A stretch of DNA of 64,000 bases from Luidia sarsii (taxonomy: Eukaryota; Echinodermata; Asteroidea; Paxillosida; Luidiidae). A program made the position numbers and the translations under genes. The notes beneath the pieces were generated by a model. The model worked only from the letters and a program-made list of their open reading frames with translations, had not been told where the DNA came from and did not search any database. This document shows, piece by piece, positions 58,240-64,000 of this stretch (its first letter is position 1; each line of letters opens with the position of its first letter). The stretch is from positions 22,054,030 to 22,118,029 of the forward strand of contig OX465107.1 of NCBI GenBank assembly GCA_949987565.1, in the 5' to 3' direction.

Positions 58240-58336
58240 AAAATTTAGTGGGCCTGACGTTTCGATCCTAGCAGGACCTGTATCTGCCTTTGAGAAAGGT
58301 CCTGCTAGGATCGGAACGTCAGGCCCACTCAATTTT
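58240..58336. repeat. Palindrome of two GAAACGTC-tail arms
   Basis: Arms 58240-58278 and 58298-58336 pair almost perfectly (AAAATTTAGTGGGCCTGACG against its complement, one G/A change in GGAACGTC). The 19-base centre is TGTATCTGCCTTTGAGAAA. Single arms occur at 9380 and 30046. Confidence 0.85.
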
Positions 58337-59947
58337 GAGATTTGCATTTTGGTAATTTTAGTCAGTAAGCAGTTTGCAACATTTTTGTATATCACTTTAG
58401 ATGTTTAGAATATTCACATGTGGGTTTGACTGACCGCTAGGTCTTTGACTTAGTCTTGATTGGATTGAGACTTGACGCTTACACCGGACGAGGAAAGCTC
58501 GAATTATCTCAGACTCCTGGAAATTGTCATTGGAAGGCATTGTCCCTTTGCTAAACGCAATAAAAAAATTCCCGATTCAATTAAACACCAATGGCAGACG
58601 GTCCGTCCCCCGTGCAATATGCGCAGGCAGGCACGGAGCTACTGCGTTCTAGAAGTGACGGACTATACATGGTACACGGGCGTCTTATACAGAGCAACAT
58701 TTTAATAATAAGGGAAAAAAATACGGGCGACTAAATACTGGGAGGGTTTCTTGGGCGGCGGATTGGATGACGAGAACTCCGTGCGTTCCCCGCGACGCTG
58801 GGAGGCTCGCTGGTCGCAATAATAACCGCGCAACAAGACGAGGGCCCGGCCCGGGCTGGCATCCAGAATGTACGCGTAATTGCGACGCGGTAGGATAACA
58901 GCGGATCCCCGCCTGTCGTGGGGGGCCGGGCATGCACCCCGATACAACGCGCTTGCATTTCCATCCGAGACCGGAGAGCCGGCACGCCAGGAAGGCCGGC
59001 CCGAATTTCGTGCGCGCATCAAGCGACCGCCAACTCCACCCACTGCGGGCTAGATTTCAATTGAACGCCGGTCCGAAGAATTGAATGAGAATGGAGGAGG
59101 ACATACGATGAAGTCATATCAAGTGGACAAATGAAGCTACGACGGCAAAAAGCGAATCAAAATGAAGACCCGTGCAGTCAATAGGGACCCATCATAACAA
59201 AGCCGAAAAACAAAATCAGGTTACCGTATACGACATTGACGGGAAACGTCATTTAGGCCTATGCTATTATAAAAGATCAGGGCCAAAGAACAAGAGCAGA
59301 GGTTTTTTATTAAAGTCGCCCGGTATGTTTTCCCCAGTCAGGCGATGACATAAACAGACAGAGACGAATGCTACGCTATCAAAAGAGACGCCCATAGACA
59401 TCACTACATCGAATACCGACGACTGGAAAGACCTTATTGTTTCTCTATCCAACAGATACTCTTTCGGCTTTTTATAGCAGAACATGGACACTCTGGTTAG
59501 AGTTGCGACTGTATTCGATCTAGCCAGTGTCCCTGGGCCCCGGCTAAAATTAAAGCGAACCGCTCAAATTAGTTCACCATAAAAGAAACAAAAAAATTGG
59601 AGCGAGCGGACGGAGTGCCTCAGCACTTTCCCGTTGCTTCCGTATACGTTTGTTGTCTTTACCGGAGGCGCGTGGTCGGGCCTATGGGACGCTGCGGCCA
59701 CATTCTTTTCGTCTGCTGCATTCAAGAGCAATACGGTGTTCGCGGATGCCTAGTCTGGATTCTTCAGATAGGAAAAGAAAACAAAAAAACAAAGCAAAGG
59801 ATGTCTATACTTGGGCGCAAGTTGGTTGGAATTGTCTGCGCGCTGTCTTGTGGGGATAAAGGATAAAAACGTGTGTGTCACCAAACGGCTTGAGTTGTTT
59901 GAGGTCGTAAAAAAGAATTGAAATGCTGCTCAGGATCCAAGACATGC
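58337..59947. other. Unique intergenic sequence
   Basis: A GC-rich patch at about 58760-59040; no coding evidence. Confidence 0.5.
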
Positions 59948-60676
59948 TTAACCCTCAAAGAGCCGGGGTCGGATTTTATTTTTATAGCGTCTCGGTGATT
60001 TTTTTTCTGCGTGCTGAGGCTTTATGACCTTTTTGGCTAACTTACTAGGCACATTCTGACAAGAATTTTATCAAAATTGAAGGTATACCGTTCTCTGTCA
60101 TTGAACATTTTTCAGGGCCATGGTGAAGTTTGATGATTTGTTTTCAATTGACTTGAAAAAAATAATTATATCAAAATTGACAAGAATTTCATCAAAATTT
60201 AAGGTATACCGTTCTCTGTCATTGAACATTTTTCAGGGCCATGGTGTAGTTTGATGATATTTTTCCATTGACTTACACATAAACACACATAGCATCCAAA
60301 ATGCATAGTGTATTTAAAAAAAAAAAAATATTTTCGGATGATTATCACATTGATATTGTTGTATGCAATTGTTGGTTCTTCGTGTTTCATTATTATTGTA
60401 AAATTCTTTTGTAGAATTATTTGATATTGGAAACTCATTGAAAAACACCAAAAAGATGAAAAAAGTAACAATAAAAATAGAATATTGAATAATTAACGAG
60501 CTATGATTGACAAAATGTTAATCTATTCAAATGAAATTGTACACAAATGTTCATTGTGCGATTCGCTATTACCCTGCCAAACATAATTTGAATCCACCAT
60601 TAAACGACCGAGATCAGGGGGGGGGTGGAGAGATGGCTGTGAGATGGTCAAAATAACCCGGCACTTTGAGGATTAA
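59948..60676 (+). mobile_element. Larger TTAA-flanked element (729 bp)
   Basis: TTAA then CCCTCAAAGAGCCGGGGT at the left; AACCCGGCACTTTGAGGA then TTAA at the right. TIRs are about 18 bp. It contains a 121-bp tandem duplication and a G run near 60618. No coding capacity. A partial relative lies at 22642-23060. Confidence 0.85.
60060..60290 (+). repeat. 121-bp tandem duplication inside the TTAA element
   Basis: AGGTATACCGTTCTCTGTCA begins at 60081 and again at 60202; units end in GGGCCATGGTG and TTTGATGAT. Confidence 0.93.
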
Positions 60677-60985
60677 AGGCCCAGTAATACATTGGGAAGA
60701 CCGGAAAACATCGATGTCCACAGATTTCCTTCTAATTTACACAGTTTGTAGATGGTCATGATAGAATCCCCATGTTAAAATCTTACGATCTGGGATGCTG
60801 TACTTCCCTAGAAATCTTCACTGAAACATCGGCAAATAGTTTATTACTTGCAAGTAATAAACTATTTCTTACACTACAGAATGGTGCAAAAACCATGACG
60901 GGTTTTTACCTTTTTCTACTTTCTCAGATCACCATTTGAGGTAAAACCTTCGCAGGATTGCTGTTTTGGGATGTTTAACAGTCTG
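60673..60985 (+). mobile_element. TTAA-flanked element, copy 6 (right end lost)
   Basis: It starts TTAAAGGCCCAGTAATACAT and matches 30884-31245 through CTTCGCAGGATTGCTGTTTT, then breaks off before the right TIR. Its left TTAA is the right TTAA of the neighbouring 729-bp element. Confidence 0.85.
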
Positions 60986-63927
60986 TTTCCGTCGTTAAAG
61001 GTATAACCGACATATGCATCATACCATGGCTTTCAACGACAAAATGAGACCTTAATAGTTAGGATCGAAAATGGTATCAGCGAAAGTCACCATTTCGAAC
61101 TGTATGGGTGATAGAAAGTAGCCACATTCCAGCCACATTATCTCTATGATGCTGTTTGGTTGAGTGGAGACCCGGGCGGTCGTACGGTTATGCTTGATTA
61201 ATTTAGAGAGCCGTAACGTCATTTCCTGCCCCGGTACATGCGATAGGCCTTCGCCCGAACCTGTTGCCGCGTGAAGTTAACGGGTGAGATTCGTGCCCCG
61301 ATAGTTATCCGACAATCTTCCGATCGATTGAAGTGGGTATCGACCGAAGCCGGCTTGCGCCAAAGGGGGGGGGGGGCAACCGTCACGATCTGATCAGCGA
61401 TCCAATTTGTTCCAATTACACTTGCCCCACCCCTCCCTCCTCCACAGCGGCCGTGGAATCATGTGGGGGTGGGGGGGGTGGGGGAAGTCTGACTCGGTTT
61501 ATCACGTAGGTGTACCGGTGTTTGAGACTACCACGCTCCAACCCCTTCACGTTGACCACGCATACCCCCTAGATCTCTTGTGACAATATTGGCGCAAGAA
61601 CAGAGGGGGGGGGGGGGGTGCGGCTTCAAAGAAGGCGCGTTACCCGAGGGGGCTCGCTGCGAAATACCCCTCACCCTGGAGTGGCTTCCGCTTGTTCACT
61701 CTCCCCCCTCCTCGTCCCTCTTCCCATCTCTCCCACCTCTCTCTCTCACACCCCCCCCTCTCCTCCCCCGAATAAAATTGCAATTAGAAAGCTTCGGGAT
61801 CTCGGAGGGGTTAAACCGTTAGGGGAGTGGGGGGTGGGGTGGGGGGTGCTCGTTGTCAGCGAGTTGTTCTGACTCATTTACCCGGAGAGAAAGTGACAGG
61901 GTCGTCAGTGCCCTGCCCATAGCTGCCCCGTTGATTCCCTCTCTGCGCACCGACGAGTCCAAGAGTTATTAATGTGTTTGGAGAGCCGGCCATCGATTCC
62001 TGCGAATATTTGCCCAAGATTGAGGAACCCGTAAGCTCTCTGCAACCCCTTCTCTCTACCCCCCCCCCACTCACCCACCCCGTAATAATTCCACCCCATT
62101 TTGCAGGTCAATATTCTTCTGTCTCCAGTGGTCGTGGGTTAATGACACCCCGGCTCCATTGAAGTGCGACGTCCCAACGCCTTTCACAGTGGAGTGTCTC
62201 TCTTTAGTAGAAGATTCGAAGATGGACTCGCTACCTGCATCTTTGCAAAACTGACGACACCGTTGAATAAGACGAGACTAGTTAGGATCTGCAAATCTGC
62301 TCATGGTACCGTACATTATGTTGACACACCAGTTGCGTATCAAAGACACAACTAGCCATTACGCCAGTTTTACGTCCTCCGCTGTCACAGCGTTTTACTC
62401 GTTTTAAATAAAGACAATGCAATGAAGAGATATAGCCAAAATAATTATGTGCAGGATTTGTAATAATGCGTAGGTCCTAAACACGGCCTATACAAACAGT
62501 ATTATTTTGAACTATCTAAATAAGAGCTAGCCATTCCCCCACTCTGATTAATTTTCGAACTGGATCTGCCAATAAAAGAACTATGCGGTTTTTTTTATAC
62601 CAAGACCTGTTTATTCTACGACGTAATCCAGCCCGTAAAGAATGTGTTTTTCATTTTGATCAAGCCCGCATTTTTTCCCCTCCAAGCCGACATGACGGCG
62701 GTAACCATGGGAATTGCATACGCCTTGGATTTGCGTCACCATTGCCATCTTCCTCGGTCGTTCCCGACCCTCTTCATCTAGCACATTACGGTCAGGAAAG
62801 GAATGAGACATATAATAAACTCGTGCAAGTCCTTTCTGATGTGATCCCACATTCATAACCCCGTCCAGCGCGTTTTGACGTTCATTTTTTTTTTGCCGGT
62901 GTCACGTTACAAGCTTTAAGGGGAGTAAGCACGAAGGCCGTTGTCCTTTCGAAGAGAGAACCCCAATCCCCCATCCATCCCTCCCTTGAAGGACACGGGA
63001 CATTTACAGTTCAGGCGATGACATCATGGACAAACTGTCATCCGTCTCGCACGTGTCCGTTCTATCATGAACAGAACAGCTCGCCGCTACAGCCATACCC
63101 ATTTGTGTGTCCCTGTGGAGACATCGGTTTGTTCCCGTGATGCACTATACGACCGAGTGAGAAACGATGTTTAAAAAATGCTCCCATTTCAACCACATTC
63201 ATTTTCCTGGGTAGGCATTTGGACCGTATGTCTCTTATATAATTATAACACTTCAATTTCCGACGGATTCTTACCCATCACAGATTTCCCGTTTTGGAGT
63301 TATTTCCAAATATCAGTTTCGTGAAAACCTTGTAGAGACCTATACACCTTTACAATTTAGTTCCCCTGTGGGGACCTAGTCAACCTATTGGACTAGGTCT
63401 CCACAAGGCACTAGATTCGCGCCCATATCAGCCGCGGAAGCAGCCGCATGACCTCTGACTCCGTTCCTACCCATCTCCTTCCTCATCCTAATTCTCGTCG
63501 ACTGACGGCGAGACAAGTTTGGTAAACCTACCTGATTAATACAAACGGGCTTGAAAGGCGTTGTTTGACATCGTATCAACCGTGTGTATTTTTCGAAGAC
63601 CCGCGTGCATGGACTGCGGAGATGTATACGGTGGTCTTATGCCGCCGCTATACTCTAGCCATCAGAGTATTTTTTTTAACGGGGGAAAAAAAAGATGTCT
63701 TGGTCGGAGGTCACTCGCACTTTTGTGGATTCGGAATCTGTCATTTTCTGGGCGGGCACTCCATGGTGATGGAAGGTTACCGAATGTCAATGCGTTCTCT
63801 GGATCTCCGAATGTACATCCTCTTTTTTCCCGACCTAAGCCCCGCAGCAAATCTCAGGCTTCGTTTTGTATACGGGTCTATCAGTGCGTCTTAGTAATAA
63901 TGATTGGACGCGTACTGTATACTGTAC
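60986..63927. other. Unique intergenic sequence
   Basis: It contains G runs (61366, 61606), a fragment of the GCCCGAGCGG repeat near 61240-61290 and a small perfect hairpin GACCTAGTC/GACTAGGTC at 63370-63408. Nothing else recognised. Confidence 0.5.
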
Positions 63928-64000
63928 GCTGTAAAAACGAACTGCACCTCATGCACTTCTGCAATGGCACATATTTGTCCCAGAATCATGAACTCTTGAG
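63928..64000 (-). mobile_element. CACTGTAAAA-ended element, copy 3 (cut by window end)
   Basis: CGCTGTAAAAACGAACTGCA followed by CTCATGCACTTCTGCAATGG is the complement of the right end of 1006-1320. It continues beyond the window. Confidence 0.8.

Noticed and set aside
63370..63408. Small perfect hairpin GACCTAGTC/GACTAGGTC as an RNA gene
   Set aside because: Too short for a microRNA precursor and without copies or context.
1..64000. CRISPR array, prokaryotic operon or phage content
   Set aside because: Spliced exons and eukaryotic repeat families throughout; the tandem repeats lack unique spacers of constant length.

Overview
The window is nuclear DNA of an animal. It has GT-AG introns, about ten families of short dispersed repeats with terminal inverted repeats (TIRs), tRNA-derived SINE-like sequences, long microsatellites and one 200-base assembly gap (17114-17313). 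The mix of short inverted-repeat elements (several flanked by TTAA), tRNA-type SINEs and GC-rich exons in AT-richer surroundings suggests a marine invertebrate deuterostome: an echinoderm first, or a hemichordate or cephalochordate. This is an impression from sequence style; the species cannot be fixed from the window.

Only one protein-coding gene is convincing. Between about 610 and 9798 on the + strand lie the last five coding exons of a BMPER / crossveinless-2 type gene, a secreted BMP-binding regulator. The exons encode the end of the last VWC domain, a VWD domain with the GDPH processing motif and the CGLCGNYNG motif, a C8 domain, and a final TIL domain with the stop codon. Intron phases join in frame across all four introns (1, 1, 2, 1), giving 341 residues here. 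The upstream VWC exons, signal peptide and promoter lie before the window.

From the stop codon to the end (about 54 kb) I recognise no protein domain. This stretch consists of: (i) seven copies of a roughly 450-bp TIR element (TATGTGACCC ends), one nested in another and one reduced to a fold-back; (ii) six copies of a roughly 350-bp element bounded by TTAA, plus a larger 729-bp TTAA element that shares a TTAA junction with one of them; (iii) three copies of a 192-bp element, one directly against the splice acceptor of the VWD exon; (iv) elements whose interior is degenerate CCCTAA telomere-like repeat, one with a visible target duplication and an empty site in a neighbouring duplicate; (v) three tRNA-like SINEs; (vi) a recurring GAAACGTC-tailed motif that can be drawn as a hammerhead-ribozyme-like fold; (vii) about 8 kb of strand-asymmetric purine or pyrimidine repeats, including a higher-order repeat of about 390 bp (26.1-28.7 kb) and a GGGAGA hexamer array (21.1-21.4 kb).

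Around the gap (16.5-18.3 kb) the same sequence occurs twice with slight divergence and differs by one clean insertion. It may be a true tandem duplication or two haplotypes placed in series by the assembler. The candidates most worth following are the hammerhead-like motif family, the telomere-repeat-bearing elements and the element abutting the BMPER splice site.
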